A stretch of DNA of 21,711 bases from Accumulibacter sp. (GTDB taxonomy: Bacteria > Pseudomonadota > Gammaproteobacteria > Burkholderiales > Rhodocyclaceae), in NCBI GenBank assembly GCA_031274075.1, contig JAISQQ010000011.1:1-21711 (forward strand). Direction: 5' to 3'. Positions 7,499 to 16,029 of this stretch are shown here, in pieces. Every line of letters starts with the position of its first letter. Position 1 is the stretch's first letter. Under the pieces are notes generated by a model. The model had not been told where the DNA came from. It searched no databases and saw nothing but the letters and a program-made list of their open reading frames with translations. Made by a program: the position numbers and the translations under genes.

Positions 7499-8488
7499 AT
7501 GACTGGGAGCCAGGCCGCCGTCGTATTCAGATTCCTGCGCCGCCGCGTCTGGCAGGTGGCGCCGGTGGTGTTCGGCATCGCCATGCTCAATTTCCTGATC
7601 CTGCAGCTCGCGCCGGGCGACGTGGTGGATGTGCTCGCCGGCGAGGCGGGCGCCGCCACGCCCGAATACATGGCGCGGCTGCGCGTCCATTTCGGCTTGG
7701 ACAAGCCTGTCTGGGTACAGCTCGCGTATTACCTGAAAAATACCCTGATGCTGGATCTGGGGTTTTCTTTCCGGCAGAACATGCCGGTGCTCACCCTGAT
7801 CATGGAACGCTTGCCCGCCACGCTCCTGCTGATGACCACCGCGATGGGCGTCGCGGTGGCGGCGGGACTCGCGCTGGGCGTGCTTTCGGCGCGCTTCGTG
7901 CATCGCGCCGTCGATCGCGTCATTTCCGTTTTCGTGCTGATTACCTACGCGCTGCCTACCTTCTGGCTGGGCTTGATGGCCATCGTGCTTTTTTCCGCCC
8001 GCCTTGGCTGGCTCCCTTCCAGCGGCATGACCGACATCGGCGTCAAACTGGACGGTTTCGCCTATCTGCGGGACGTCGCCAGGCATATCGTGCTGCCGGC
8101 GCTCACCCTCGCCACTTTTTATCTCGCGGTATATGCCAAGCTGGTACGCGCCGCGATGCTGGAATACTTTGGCGCGGACTTCATCCGCACGGCGCGCGCC
8201 AAGGGCGCGACGGAAACGCGGATTACCCTCTTTCACGCCTTGCGCAACGCGCTCTTGCCGCTGATGACCCTGCTCGGCCTGCAACTGGGCTCGATCCTGA
8301 GCGGGGCGGTGCTGGTCGAATCCGTTTTCAGTTGGCCGGGATTGGGGCGGCTGGCCTTTGAATCGATCCTCGCGCGCGATTTCAACCTGCTCCTGGGCAT
8401 CCTGCTGTTCAGCTCGGTGATGGTCACGCTCCTCAATATCTGCGTCGACGCGGTGTATGCCTTGCTCGATCCGCGCATCGAACTCTGA
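7499..8488 (+). CDS. Peptide-type ABC transporter permease, DppB-like
   Basis: This 329-residue inner-membrane permease has the DppB/OppB layout: a first span at VAPVVFGIAMLNFLILQLAPGD, then a periplasmic segment containing RLRVHFGLDKPVWVQ, and five further spans. It contains the loop RTARAKGATETRITLFHALRNALLP, the permease-ATPase contact, and the late motif SGAVLVESVFSWPGLGRLAFESILARD. The start is taken as the ATG at 7499 (MTGSQAAVV), 10 bases after the binding-protein stop. An ATG at 7491 gives only three codons in another frame, and the Shine-Dalgarno match is weak. Confidence 0.9.
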   Translation: MTGSQAAVVFRFLRRRVWQVAPVVFGIAMLNFLILQLAPGDVVDVLAGEAGAATPEYMARLRVHFGLDKPVWVQLAYYLKNTLMLDLGFSFRQNMPVLTLIMERLPATLLLMTTAMGVAVAAGLALGVLSARFVHRAVDRVISVFVLITYALPTFWLGLMAIVLFSARLGWLPSSGMTDIGVKLDGFAYLRDVARHIVLPALTLATFYLAVYAKLVRAAMLEYFGADFIRTARAKGATETRITLFHALRNALLPLMTLLGLQLGSILSGAVLVESVFSWPGLGRLAFESILARDFNLLLGILLFSSVMVTLLNICVDAVYALLDPRIEL

Positions 8489-8500
8489 CCGGGGCTTGCC

Positions 8501-9337
8501 ATGTACCTCGCCCTCTTGAAGGAACTCCTGAGAAACCGTTCCGCCGCGGCGGGGCTGATCCTCCTCGCCGTCGTCATATTCGCCGCCGCGCTGGGCCGCG
8601 TCTGGTTTGCCGGCGACCCGTGGGAGATGTCCGCCATGCCCATGATCTGGCCCGGCCAGGACATGGAGAATCCGCTGGGAACCGACGTCATGGGCCGCGA
8701 CATGGCGACCGGCCTCGTTTCCGGGGCCAGGGTGTCGCTGCTGATCGGCCTGAGCAGCACCCTGATCGCCGCCCTGGCGGGCATCACGGCGGGCGCGCTG
8801 GGCGGCTTCTACCGGGGCTGGATCGACGCCTTCCTGATGCGCGTCACCGAAATTTTCCAGACCGTGCCGCAATTCGTGCTGGCGGTCGTCCTGGTCGCCA
8901 TTTTCAAGCCCTCCGTCGCCACCGTGACCTTTGCCATCGGCATCGTCTCCTGGCCGCCCACGGCCCGGCTGGTGCGCTCTGAATTCCTGCTGCTGCGCGA
9001 ACAGGAATTCGTCCTGGCCGCGCACACGCTCGGCATGGGTGACTTTCGCCTGATCGTCACGCAGATACTGCCCAACGCCCTGCCGCCGGTGATCGTCATG
9101 GCCGCGCTCAATATCGCCACCGCCATCCAGACCGAAGCCGCGCTCTCCTTTCTCGGGCTGGGCGACCCCAACGTCATGAGCTGGGGCACGATCATCGGCA
9201 ATGGCCGCGAACAGGTCGTGGACGCCTGGTACATCTGCGGGCTGCCGGGGATCGCCATCGTCATCATCGTGCTGGCCTTCAATCTGCTGGGCGAAGGGCT
9301 GAACGACGCCCTGAACCCGCATCTCAAGGAAAGATAA
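8501..9337 (+). CDS. Peptide-type ABC transporter permease, DppC-like
   Basis: This 278-residue inner-membrane permease is the partner of the DppB-like protein. The DppC/OppC hallmark [11 protein letters not shown] occurs near residue 60. The cytoplasmic contact loop is [26 protein letters not shown], followed by [19 protein letters not shown], also characteristic. It starts 12 bases after the previous stop and ends 10 bases before the first ATPase gene, so it is certainly co-transcribed. Confidence 0.92.
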   Translation: MYLALLKELLRNRSAAAGLILLAVVIFAAALGRVWFAGDPWEMSAMPMIWPGQDMENPLGTDVMGRDMATGLVSGARVSLLIGLSSTLIAALAGITAGALGGFYRGWIDAFLMRVTEIFQTVPQFVLAVVLVAIFKPSVATVTFAIGIVSWPPTARLVRSEFLLLREQEFVLAAHTLGMGDFRLIVTQILPNALPPVIVMAALNIATAIQTEAALSFLGLGDPNVMSWGTIIGNGREQVVDAWYICGLPGIAIVIIVLAFNLLGEGLNDALNPHLKER

Positions 9338-9347
9338 AGGAGGCGAC

Positions 9348-10421
9348 ATGGGCGAGTTTCTGGCCGTCCGGGGTTTGCGCACCTGGTTTCATACCCGCGG
9401 GGGCGTGGCGCGCGCCGTCGACGACGTCAGCCTGGACGTGCGGGCGGGCGGGACGCTGGCGCTGGTGGGCGAGAGCGGCAGCGGCAAATCGGTGACGGCT
9501 TGTTCGATCCTGCGCCTGATCAACGAGCCGGGGCGCATCGAAGCGGGAGAAATCCGTTTCAAGGGCGTCGATCTGCTGAAACTCGACGATCGCGGCATCC
9601 GCCACATTCGCGGCAACCGCGTCGCCATGATTTTCCAGGAACCGCTTTCCGCCTTCAATCCGGTGCAGACGGTCGGCGCGCAGATCGTGGAAGCCATCCG
9701 CCTGCACCGCTGCGTCAGCCGCCGCGAAGCCTACGCGCGCGTCGTCGATCTCCTGGAGCAGGTGGGAATTCCCTCGCCCGCCGAGCGGGCGCGCGAATTC
9801 CCGCACCGGCTCTCCGGCGGCATGCGCCAGCGCGCCATGATCGCGCTGGCGCTCGCCTGCGAACCCGAGCTGCTGATCGCCGACGAACCGACCACGGCGC
9901 TGGACGTTACCACGCAGGCGCAAATCCTGCGCCTCTTGAAAACCCTGCAAACGGCCAAAGGCATGGGTCTCCTGCTGATCACGCACGACCTGGGCGTGGT
10001 CGCCGAAATCGCCGACCGCGCCGCCGTCATGTATGCGGGCCGCATCGTGGAGGAAGGCCCGGTATCGGACTTGTTTACCCGCCCCTCCCATCCCTACACG
10101 GAAGGATTGCTGGCCTCGGTCGCCATCGACGATCTGCCGCCGGGCGCGCGTCTGCCGGAAATCCCCGGCATGGTTCCCTCGCTGCTGGCCATGCCAAAAG
10201 GCTGCGCCTTCGCCGACCGTTGCCCCCGCGCCAGCCGCGACGCCGGCTGCTTTGCCGACTCGCCGGCCTTTGCGCCGGTGGCGAAAGAACATCGCGTCGC
10301 CTGTTTCCAGGCGCGCCTGGCTCCCGTCTACCCGCTTCGCGTGGAAAAGAACGACGCCGCGTCCGACGCCGCGCCCGCCCTTCTTCCCCCCGCGGATGAA
10401 AACGTCATGGCCGTCGCATGA
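9348..10421 (+). CDS. Peptide-type ABC transporter ATPase, DppD-like
   Basis: This is a 357-residue cytoplasmic ATPase. It has Walker A GESGSGKS, the Q-loop [16 protein letters not shown], the signature [16 protein letters not shown], Walker [14 protein letters not shown] and the switch histidine in [16 protein letters not shown]. The C-terminal oligopeptide-transporter domain has cysteines in [15 protein letters not shown] and VACFQ; in related proteins this region can hold an iron-sulfur cluster. AAAGGAGG ahead of the ATG is the strongest ribosome-binding site in the operon. The stop overlaps the next start as ATGA. Confidence 0.92.
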   Translation: MGEFLAVRGLRTWFHTRGGVARAVDDVSLDVRAGGTLALVGESGSGKSVTACSILRLINEPGRIEAGEIRFKGVDLLKLDDRGIRHIRGNRVAMIFQEPLSAFNPVQTVGAQIVEAIRLHRCVSRREAYARVVDLLEQVGIPSPAERAREFPHRLSGGMRQRAMIALALACEPELLIADEPTTALDVTTQAQILRLLKTLQTAKGMGLLLITHDLGVVAEIADRAAVMYAGRIVEEGPVSDLFTRPSHPYTEGLLASVAIDDLPPGARLPEIPGMVPSLLAMPKGCAFADRCPRASRDAGCFADSPAFAPVAKEHRVACFQARLAPVYPLRVEKNDAASDAAPALLPPADENVMAVA

Positions 10422-11386
10422 GCGCCGCGGCGACAGGGAGCACCGCGCTTCTTCGACTCGACAAAGTGGTCAAGCGCTTCAAGACCGGCGCGGGCACGGT
10501 ACACGCGCTGGACGGGGTCAGCTTTTTCATTCGCCGCGGGGAAACGCTGGGGCTGGTCGGAGAAAGCGGCTGCGGCAAATCCACCGCCGCGCGCCTGGTA
10601 ATGGATTTGTACCAGCCGACGTCGGGGACGGTATATTTCGACGGCGAAGACATCGCCCAAGCGGACAAGGCGGCGAAAAAGGCGCGTCGCGCGCGTTTGC
10701 AAATGGTTTTCCAGGATCCCTACTCGTCGCTCAATCCCCGCAACCGCGTCGGGCGGACGCTGGAAGAACCGTTGATCATCCACGCGCGAGGCGCCCGCAA
10801 GGAAAGACACGAGCGCGTGGCGTGGCTGCTGGAGCGCGTCGGACTGAAAGCGGACGCCGCCGAGCGCTACCCTCACGAATTTTCCGGCGGCCAGCGCCAG
10901 CGCATCGGCATTGCGCGGGCACTCGCCCTGCGGCCCGATCTCATCGTCTGCGACGAGGCCGTCTCCGCCCTCGATGTCTCGATCCGCGCGCAAATCCTCA
11001 ACCTGCTCCTGGATTTGCGCCAGGATTACCAGGTCGCCTATCTCTTCATCTCGCACGATCTGGCCATCGTCCGCCACATGTCCGATCGCGTAGCCGTCAT
11101 GTATCTGGGCAAGATCGTCGAACTCGCGTCGCGGGACGATCTGTGGCGACAGCCGCGCCACCCCTACACGCGCGCGCTGATGGCCGCGATTCCGTGCGTT
11201 CATCCCGGACGAAAGCGCAAGGAGCCGCTGCCCTTGCAAGGCGATCCCCCCAGCCCGCTGAACCCGCCTCCTGGCTGCCGTTTCCAGAGCCGCTGCCCCT
11301 TCACCGAAGCGCGCTGCCGCGAAGAAGAGCCGCCATTGCAGGCGCGCGCGGACGAACATTGGGTCGCCTGTCATCGGGCGGAATGA
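10418..11386 (+). CDS. Peptide-type ABC transporter ATPase, DppF-like
   Basis: This 322-residue second ATPase pairs with the DppD-like protein to drive import. It has Walker [10 protein letters not shown], the Q-loop [17 protein letters not shown], the signature [16 protein letters not shown], Walker [15 protein letters not shown] (Ala in place of the usual Pro after DE) and the H-loop [17 protein letters not shown] Cys-containing C-terminal region, [15 protein letters not shown], mirrors that of its partner. It ends the five-gene operon. No clear terminator follows; decayed mobile DNA begins within about 100 bases. Confidence 0.92.
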   Translation: MSAAATGSTALLRLDKVVKRFKTGAGTVHALDGVSFFIRRGETLGLVGESGCGKSTAARLVMDLYQPTSGTVYFDGEDIAQADKAAKKARRARLQMVFQDPYSSLNPRNRVGRTLEEPLIIHARGARKERHERVAWLLERVGLKADAAERYPHEFSGGQRQRIGIARALALRPDLIVCDEAVSALDVSIRAQILNLLLDLRQDYQVAYLFISHDLAIVRHMSDRVAVMYLGKIVELASRDDLWRQPRHPYTRALMAAIPCVHPGRKRKEPLPLQGDPPSPLNPPPGCRFQSRCPFTEARCREEEPPLQARADEHWVACHRAE

Positions 11387-11477
11387 AAAGCAGTCGTTCA
11401 TGACTTTTACCCGTCGCTGTAAATCGTCCGGAGCAATACGCCGGTTTGAAGCGCGGCAAGGATCGAGGGCCGAATTG

Positions 11478-11503
11478 CATATAAGTTTGTCAGTAATGTC
11501 CGG
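11478..11503 (-). mobile_element. Left terminal sequence of an IS4-type remnant
   Basis: CATATAAG (11478-11485) and CAGTAATGTCCGG (11491-11503) match, in inverted orientation, CATATAAG and CAGTAGTGTCCGG read on the minus strand from 18312 to 18283. The order and near spacing of the two blocks agree, as expected for terminal repeats of one element type. The transposase tail ends inside the second block. Confidence 0.5.
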
Positions 11504-11842
11504 TTAAATCGATTAGCAACAATTGGCTGGAAGAATCGTACTGGATTTCACACAATGCATTTGTCGTTAATGCTTGCTGTAAGTGTATCTTTTCGAACAG
11601 CGTGACCGACAGAATCTGTAGCAAAGTGTAGAACGAGGCGTCGAGATTGAGCTTCTCGATGATTGTGCCAGAAGACAGACCGGAACGGCGATCCAGATTT
11701 GCGACTTGACCGCCTTCTCCGATGTTCCAAGGAAGCGCTTGATCCGAAGACGCTGCTTGATCCATTTGGAGAACAACCCGATCTGCCGGCAAGGCGAAGT
11801 TGTTGCTCAGAAAGATCGGCGCCTTGCCGGAAAGCGGCTTGC
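11490..11842 (-). pseudogene. Decayed C-terminal part of an IS4-family DDE transposase
   Basis: On the minus strand three separated pieces of an IS4-type (DDE_Tnp_1) transposase can be read: FLSNNFALPA, then in another frame FSKWIKQRLRIKRFLGTSEKAVKSQ with QIWIAV, and back in the first frame KLNLDASFYTLLQILSVTLFEK running to a stop at 11490-11492. In intact members the stretch between the first two pieces carries about 15 residues with a conserved YKxRWxVE segment; here it is deleted. There are at least two frame changes and no N-terminal half, so this is a dead relic. About 110 bases upstream (11843-11954) hold nothing recognisable. Confidence 0.7.
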
Positions 11843-11954
11843 GCGAGATATGCGAGATCGCATATAAGCTTCAAAAAAACAATTCGTTTTCCCATCCTCA
11901 AGGCGTCTCTAAAATTGAGCGCTACGGTTTCAACGAAAACGGGATGCCTCCGCC

Positions 11955-12141
11955 ATGACACACATTCAAGACAACACAGTCGCCATTGAAACAGCAAGGT
12001 CCCTGGGGGACGATCTGGAGGCAACGCGCGCGGTACTGGAGAATCGTCGAGTCGATCCGCGAAGACGTTCGCGGCGGCATCTTGGAGCGCGATCCGGCGG
12101 CGCGTAGCGCGCTCGAAGCCGCTCTGTTTTACCATGAATAG
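11955..12141 (+). pseudogene. Possible relic of the 5' end of a serine O-acetyltransferase gene
   Basis: An ATG at 11955 opens a frame starting MTHIQDNTVAIETA. After a frame shift, roughly between 12000 and 12050, another frame reads SIREDVRGGILERDPAARSA and then LEAALFYHE before a TAG at 12139-12141. The run REDVR...ERDPAARS resembles the N-terminal helical domain of CysE/EpsC-type serine acetyltransferases, which make O-acetylserine for cysteine synthesis. The catalytic left-handed beta-helix is absent. The match is short and judged from memory of the family, so the call is tentative. It fits the sulfur genes that follow. Confidence 0.4.
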
Positions 12142-12149
12142 TATGCCAT

Positions 12150-12172
12150 ATAAGAAACGCAGAAATTCTTAT
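12150..12172. promoter_or_regulatory. Inverted repeat ATAAGAA-N9-TTCTTAT upstream of the ssu operon
   Basis: A perfect 7-bp dyad with a 9-base centre ends directly at the proposed -35 box of the ssu promoter. It has the T-N11-A geometry used by LysR-type regulators. CysB, Cbl and SsuR are LysR-type activators of sulfonate genes in proteobacteria, and this is a plausible site for such a protein. No regulator gene is present in the window. Confidence 0.4.
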
Positions 12173-12201
12173 TTCACAGCCCCCCGCCTTTTTCCGATAA
12201 T
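12173..12201 (+). promoter_or_regulatory. Candidate promoter of the ssu operon
   Basis: TTCACA (12173-12178) and GATAAT (12196-12201) are 17 bp apart, a good sigma-70 pair. The spacer holds CCCCCCGCC (12180-12188), and TTTTCCGATAA spans 12190-12200. Both motifs recur exactly upstream of metY. The LysR-type dyad lies immediately upstream, in an activator position. Confidence 0.5.
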
Positions 12202-12263
12202 CGTTCCGGGTCCGCCCCGGTCGATGACAATCGGCATCAACAATTTACATGGAGAAGACGACC

Positions 12264-12479
12264 GTGAGTATTCAGTCGATAAACGTTCGTAACCAGTTTC
12301 GCGGAAAAATCAAGGAAATCATCGCAGGGCCAGTCGTCTCGGAAGTCGATGTCGAGACGCCGCATGACATCGTCACATCGGTGATCACTACGCGCTCGGT
12401 GAAAGAACTCGAGTTGCAGCCGGGAGTCGAGGTTCTGGCGCTCGTCAAATCGACCGAGGTGTCGATCGCCAGGATATAG
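12264..12479 (+). CDS. ssuF: Small stand-alone TOBE (molbindin-like) protein, SsuF-like
   Basis: This 71-residue protein is a single TOBE/Mop domain: INVRNQFRGKIKEI, then VVSEVDVET, VTSVITTRSVKEL and EVLALVKSTEVSIARI. Molbindins of this fold bind molybdate or tungstate as oligomers. In the Pseudomonas putida S-313 ssu cluster a gene of this type, ssuF, is needed for sulfonate use, and its position at the head of the ssu genes here supports the same name. The start is taken as GTG at 12264 because GGAG (12251-12254) is well spaced and the family begins MSIQ-like; an ATG at 12249 would add five residues but has no ribosome site. The ssuC gene follows after 42 bases. Confidence 0.8.
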   Translation: MSIQSINVRNQFRGKIKEIIAGPVVSEVDVETPHDIVTSVITTRSVKELELQPGVEVLALVKSTEVSIARI

Positions 12480-12521
12480 ACCGAACCGGAACCGCTGAAG
12501 CGACTCATTCTGAGGTGAAAC

Positions 12522-13307
12522 ATGTCCAAACAGAAATTCCAAAGCCGTTTTTCGACCGCCGTGCGGCCGTGGATCGTACCGATTGCGATTTTAGTCTTCT
12601 GGCAGATTTCCGCGCAGGTGGGATGGCTATCGAGCCGCGTTTTGCCCGAACCCCTGGCGGTCCTGGAGGCCGCTGTACGTCTCGCGGTTTCCGGGGAATT
12701 GTGGCGGCACGTCTGGGTCAGCGCCTTGCGGGCCATGGCCGGTTTCGTAGTCGGCGGCGGGCTTGGCCTGATTCTCGGCCTGCTGACCGGTTCGTTCCGC
12801 AAAGCCGAAATCGCGCTTGATACATCCTTGCAGATGATCCGCAACATTCCCCCGCTGGCGCTGATTCCGCTGGTCATCCTGTGGTTCGGCATCGACGAGA
12901 CGGCCAAGCTTTTCCTGATTTCCTTCGGCGTTTTCTTCACCGTGTATATCAATACCTTTCATGGCATCCGCTCGGTCGATCCGGCCTTGATCGAAATGGG
13001 CCGTAGTTACGGTTTGCAAGGCTGGGCGCTGTACCGCGAAGTCATCCTGCCGGGCGCGCTTTCGTCGATTCTGGTTGGCGTCCGTTATGCGCTCGGCTTC
13101 ATGTGGGTGCTCCTGATCGTCGCCGAAACGATCTCGGCCGACGCGGGAATCGGCTATATGACGATGAATGCCCGCGAATTTCTGCAAACCGATGTCGTTC
13201 TGCTCGGCATCCTGCTCTACGCCCTGCTCGGTAAACTGGCGGACGTTGCCGCGCGGGCGCTCGAACGGCATTGGTTGAAATGGAATACCGCTTATCTGGC
13301 ACCGTGA
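12522..13307 (+). CDS. ssuC: Aliphatic sulfonate ABC transporter permease SsuC
   Basis: This is a 261-residue inner-membrane permease of the sulfonate/taurine/nitrate importer family. Segments closely match Escherichia coli SsuC as remembered: LQMIRNIPPLALIPLVILWFGI, YINTFHGIRSVDPALIEM, LIVAETISADAGIGYM and NAREFLQTDVV. About six membrane spans are visible. GAGGTG precedes the ATG at 12522 at a good distance. The gene is 15 bases upstream of ssuB. The close SsuC likeness favours alkanesulfonates over taurine, though substrate range in this family is broad. Confidence 0.93.
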   Translation: MSKQKFQSRFSTAVRPWIVPIAILVFWQISAQVGWLSSRVLPEPLAVLEAAVRLAVSGELWRHVWVSALRAMAGFVVGGGLGLILGLLTGSFRKAEIALDTSLQMIRNIPPLALIPLVILWFGIDETAKLFLISFGVFFTVYINTFHGIRSVDPALIEMGRSYGLQGWALYREVILPGALSSILVGVRYALGFMWVLLIVAETISADAGIGYMTMNAREFLQTDVVLLGILLYALLGKLADVAARALERHWLKWNTAYLAP

Positions 13308-13322
13308 TCGAGGAGTCCGGAA

Positions 13323-14312
13323 ATGACCACCATCAACATTGACGAATCGCTTTCCCCACAAGCCGTTGCCAGCCGTGGCATTGACATCCGTGTGCGCAGC
13401 CTGGTCAAGCGGTTTGGCGAACGCGAAGTGCTGCACGGCCTCGAGATCGATATTCAACCGGGAGAATTTGTTTCGATCGTGGGCCGCAGCGGTTGCGGCA
13501 AGAGCACGCTGCTGCGCCTTCTGGCCGGACTGGAAACGATCACTCAAGGGACGATCGAGTTTGACGGACAACCGCACGGGGGCAACCGTGGCGATGCGCG
13601 CATCATGTTCCAGGACGCGCGCCTGCTGCCGTGGCGAACGGTCATCGAGAACGTCGCGCTGAGCCTCGAAGGCGACCGGCGCGAAATCCGCGCCGCGGTC
13701 CAGGAAGTGCTCGCCCAAGTCGGACTCGCCGACCGGGCCGACGATTGGCCGGGCAAGCTCTCCGGCGGACAACGACAGCGCGTGGCGTTGGCGCGCGCGC
13801 TGATTCACCGCCCGCGCCTGCTGTTGCTCGACGAGCCGCTGGGTGCTCTGGACGCGTTGACACGGCTCGAAATGCAGCGGCTGATCGAACGCATTTGGCA
13901 ACAGCACGCCTTCACCGCGATTCTGGTGACGCACGATGTCGCGGAAGCCGCCATGCTCGGCGACCGCATCCTGCTCGTCGAGGACGGCATGATTACCTTC
14001 GACGAACCGGTACGCCTGCCCCGTTCGAGGGAACATGGGCAGCCCGAGTTTGCCGCGCTGGAAAGCCGCGTTCTCAAGCGCCTGATGTCGACCGGATCGC
14101 TCAACACGCGCAACCAGACGCGCGGGCGGATCGTCTCCATCCTGGTTGGCCGCCCGCTGACCGAGGTTCGCATCGAAACCGTGTTCGGCATCATCTCGGC
14201 AACCGTCTCCAGTCGCTCGTTGAGCGAATTGCCGTTGGAACTCGGCGCAGAAGTGCTGGCCTATTTCAAATCGAACGAGGTCATTCTGGCGACGGAAGAC
14301 GTGAATTCATGA
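13323..14312 (+). CDS. ssuB: Sulfonate ABC transporter ATPase SsuB with a C-terminal TOBE domain
   Basis: This is a 329-residue ATPase, longer than the roughly 255 residues usual for SsuB. The ATPase core has Walker [10 protein letters not shown] (54-62), the Q-loop [14 protein letters not shown], the signature [15 protein letters not shown] (from 146), Walker [13 protein letters not shown] (D170, E171) and H214. Residues about 260-325 form an added TOBE domain, [14 protein letters not shown] to KSNEVILA. This tail aligns along its length with the stand-alone SsuF-like protein two genes upstream, suggesting duplication and fusion. GAGGAG precedes the ATG. The extra domain may bind an oxyanion and gate transport, which is inference. 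Confidence 0.92.
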   Translation: MTTINIDESLSPQAVASRGIDIRVRSLVKRFGEREVLHGLEIDIQPGEFVSIVGRSGCGKSTLLRLLAGLETITQGTIEFDGQPHGGNRGDARIMFQDARLLPWRTVIENVALSLEGDRREIRAAVQEVLAQVGLADRADDWPGKLSGGQRQRVALARALIHRPRLLLLDEPLGALDALTRLEMQRLIERIWQQHAFTAILVTHDVAEAAMLGDRILLVEDGMITFDEPVRLPRSREHGQPEFAALESRVLKRLMSTGSLNTRNQTRGRIVSILVGRPLTEVRIETVFGIISATVSSRSLSELPLELGAEVLAYFKSNEVILATEDVNS

Positions 14313-14453
14313 CCACGGAAGTATGTGACAAGCCGCACGCAGTACCGTAACGATGCCGTTGATATATGCTTTGCAGAAATTATTCGTTCCTTTCGAGTTG
14401 TTTTTGCCGGAAACTGATTTCCCCTCAGTCATGTTATTCGAAAGGAATATACA

Positions 14454-15413
14454 ATGAAACACCAGCTCATCAAAACCTTCTCTGGAATCGCGGCGGGTAT
14501 CGTCATCTGCGCCGCGCTTACGTTGACCAGCTCGCTCGCTCATGCCGAATACAACCCGAAAGTATTACGCATCGGCTTCCAGAAATCCGCCGGCGTACTG
14601 ACGCTGCTCAAGGCGCAGGGGACGCTTGAAAAACGGCTTTTGTCTCAGGCTGTCGATGTAAAATGGGTCGAGTTTCCGGCAGGACCGCAGTTGCTCGAGG
14701 GCTTGAACGTCGGAGCGATAGATGTCGGCTACGTTGGCGAAGCGCCGCCAATCTTCGCCCAGGCGGCTGGCGCCAACTTCCTCTACATTGGCTACGAAGA
14801 GGCTTCGCCGGCTGCTGAAGCCATTCTGGTGCCAAAGGGATCGCCCATTCAGGCAGTGGCCGAACTCAAAGGCAAGAAGGTCGCGCTCAACAAGGGATCG
14901 AACGTGCATTATCTGCTGGTCAAATTGCTCGAGAAACACGGTCTCAAGTACGCGGACATCCAGCCCGTTTTCCTGCCTCCGGCCGATGCGCGGGCAGCGT
15001 TTGAACGCGGGAGCGTAGACGCCTGGGTAATCTGGGATCCCTATACCGCGGCTTCGGAGAAGCAGATCGGCGCCCGTATTCTGGCCGACGGCAAGGACGT
15101 GGTGAACAACTATGCCTTTGTCCTCGCCGAGCGCCAGTTTGCCGAAAAAGGACCGGAAGTCGTCAAGCAGCTTTTCGAGGAATTGCAGAAACAGGGACAA
15201 TGGGTCAACCAGAACTATCCGGACGCGGCGGTGCAAATCGCGCCATTGCAGGGTCTCGACACGGACATTGTGGAAAAGACGCTGCGCCGTTTCTCCAATG
15301 TCTTCAAGCCGATTACCGGACAGGTTCTCGACGAGCAGCAAAAGCTCGGCGATACATTCTTTGAACTGAAGCTGATTCCAAAGCCGATCAAGGTCAAGGA
15401 CGCGGCGCTCTGA
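14454..15413 (+). CDS. ssuA: Aliphatic sulfonate-binding periplasmic protein SsuA
   Basis: This is a 319-residue periplasmic binding protein with a Sec signal peptide (residues 1-31, ending LAHA). SsuA motifs are clear: LRIGFQKSAGVLTLLKAQG, WVEFPAGPQLLEGLNVGAIDVG, APPIFAQAAGANFLYIG, VALNKGSNVHYLL, PPADARAAFERGSVDAWVIWDPY and a late LIPKPIKV. It is separated from ssuB by 141 bases that contain a small ACTGA/TCAGT hairpin. AAAGGA lies before the ATG inside a weak TATTC/GAATA stem. The wider gap may allow separate expression of the binding protein, which is normally needed in excess. A strong terminator follows. Confidence 0.93.
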   Translation: MKHQLIKTFSGIAAGIVICAALTLTSSLAHAEYNPKVLRIGFQKSAGVLTLLKAQGTLEKRLLSQAVDVKWVEFPAGPQLLEGLNVGAIDVGYVGEAPPIFAQAAGANFLYIGYEEASPAAEAILVPKGSPIQAVAELKGKKVALNKGSNVHYLLVKLLEKHGLKYADIQPVFLPPADARAAFERGSVDAWVIWDPYTAASEKQIGARILADGKDVVNNYAFVLAERQFAEKGPEVVKQLFEELQKQGQWVNQNYPDAAVQIAPLQGLDTDIVEKTLRRFSNVFKPITGQVLDEQQKLGDTFFELKLIPKPIKVKDAAL

Positions 15414-15433
15414 CGCCGTCCCCGCCGCGCACG

Positions 15434-15473
15434 GGAAACGCAAGCGCCATTTGGCGCGCGTTTCCTTTTTTTT
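15434..15473 (+). terminator. Rho-independent terminator of the ssu operon
   Basis: A nested stem, GGAAACGC (15434-15441) with GCGTTTCC (15458-15465) and inner GCGCC/GGCGC around an ATTT loop, is followed by eight T residues (15466-15473). It starts about 20 bases after the ssuA stop. Confidence 0.92.
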
Positions 15474-15589
15474 ATGGAATTTCCAGGAAGCTCAAACCTT
15501 AAGAATAAACAGGCCAATTCCAGGTAAATCGTCCCCTTGTTAAAAGGTGTTTTCAAAATAATTCTGTCAGCAACGAATCGGGATGCGTT

Positions 15590-15894
15590 CTTCCCTTGAT
15601 AAGGCTGCCCCATGCACACTTCCATGACCATAAATAGGGGAGTGGGCTTACTGGGAGCGCGGGCCTCCGGCCCGTAGTCCACCGTTCCAGCGTGGTTCCC
15701 GCCCTGTCGCCCTTGCGGGCAGGAGGCCCGGCGCTCCCAGCGACGGCTCCGGGCGGACGAGGAGCCAGCCCCGCCGTGTGCCTGGGACGCCGGCAAGGCG
15801 AAGCGGACCTCGCCCGCCCGGGAACCCCAATCTCACTTTGCGCCTGATTCATGGCAATGAAAGGTGTGTATGGGATAGCCTGATAAGAGGAAGA
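15590..15894. repeat. About 305-bp MITE-like element with imperfect terminal inverted repeats
   Basis: Bases 15590-15631 and the reverse complement of 15852-15894 align over about 42 positions at roughly 80% identity; both arms include GGCT and CCCAT blocks. The interior carries a REP-like inverted pair (15651-15740) and no gene. The whole space between the ssu terminator and the PPOX gene (15474-16029) is otherwise non-coding. The size and structure fit a non-autonomous mobile element, possibly with a REP pair inserted into it. Confidence 0.55.
15651..15740. repeat. REP-like inverted pair, second locus
   Basis: CTGGGAGCGCGGGCCTCCGG begins the left unit (15651-15674). The right unit (15716-15740), ending GGCGCTCCCAG, is its reverse complement with one substitution and one inserted base. 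The two are separated by 41 bases. The outer CTGGGAGCGCGGG block is shared with the copies near 5.6 kb and 21.7 kb, while the inner part differs (CTCC instead of GCACC). Confidence 0.8.
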
Positions 15895-15961
15895 CAGGAG
15901 GGGTTTACTGTGGTGCCATTCGCGTATTCCATTTTTACTGTCGTCAAACCCACCTTCATTC

Positions 15962-15976
15962 CCCCTTGTCAAGGGG
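15962..15976. repeat. Palindrome CCCCTTGTCAAGGGG
   Basis: A 7+1+7 inverted repeat lies about 55 bases beyond the end of the minus-strand PPOX gene. A degenerate relative, CCCCTTGTTAAAAGG, lies at 15533-15547. It may be a dispersed intergenic repeat or, with its strong stem, may help end transcription of the minus-strand pair. Confidence 0.4.
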
Positions 15977-16029
15977 AGGGTTATCCGAAGCGCGTCGCCC
16001 CACGCAACTTCCTCCCCTTCAAAAAGTGT

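Noticed and set aside
7415..9382. Minus-strand open frame of 655 codons opposite the DppB/DppC-like genes
   Set aside because: Shadow of the high-GC coding strand; composition is biased and the plus-strand permeases are unmistakable.
11548..12135. Minus-strand open frame of 195 codons upstream of ssu
   Set aside because: It runs through the transposase relic and the cysE-like relic in a frame that matches neither as a whole.
15553..15972. Open frames on both strands after the ssu terminator
   Set aside because: They are made of the MITE-like arms and REP pair; similar short peptides on both arms reflect the inverted repeat, not a gene.
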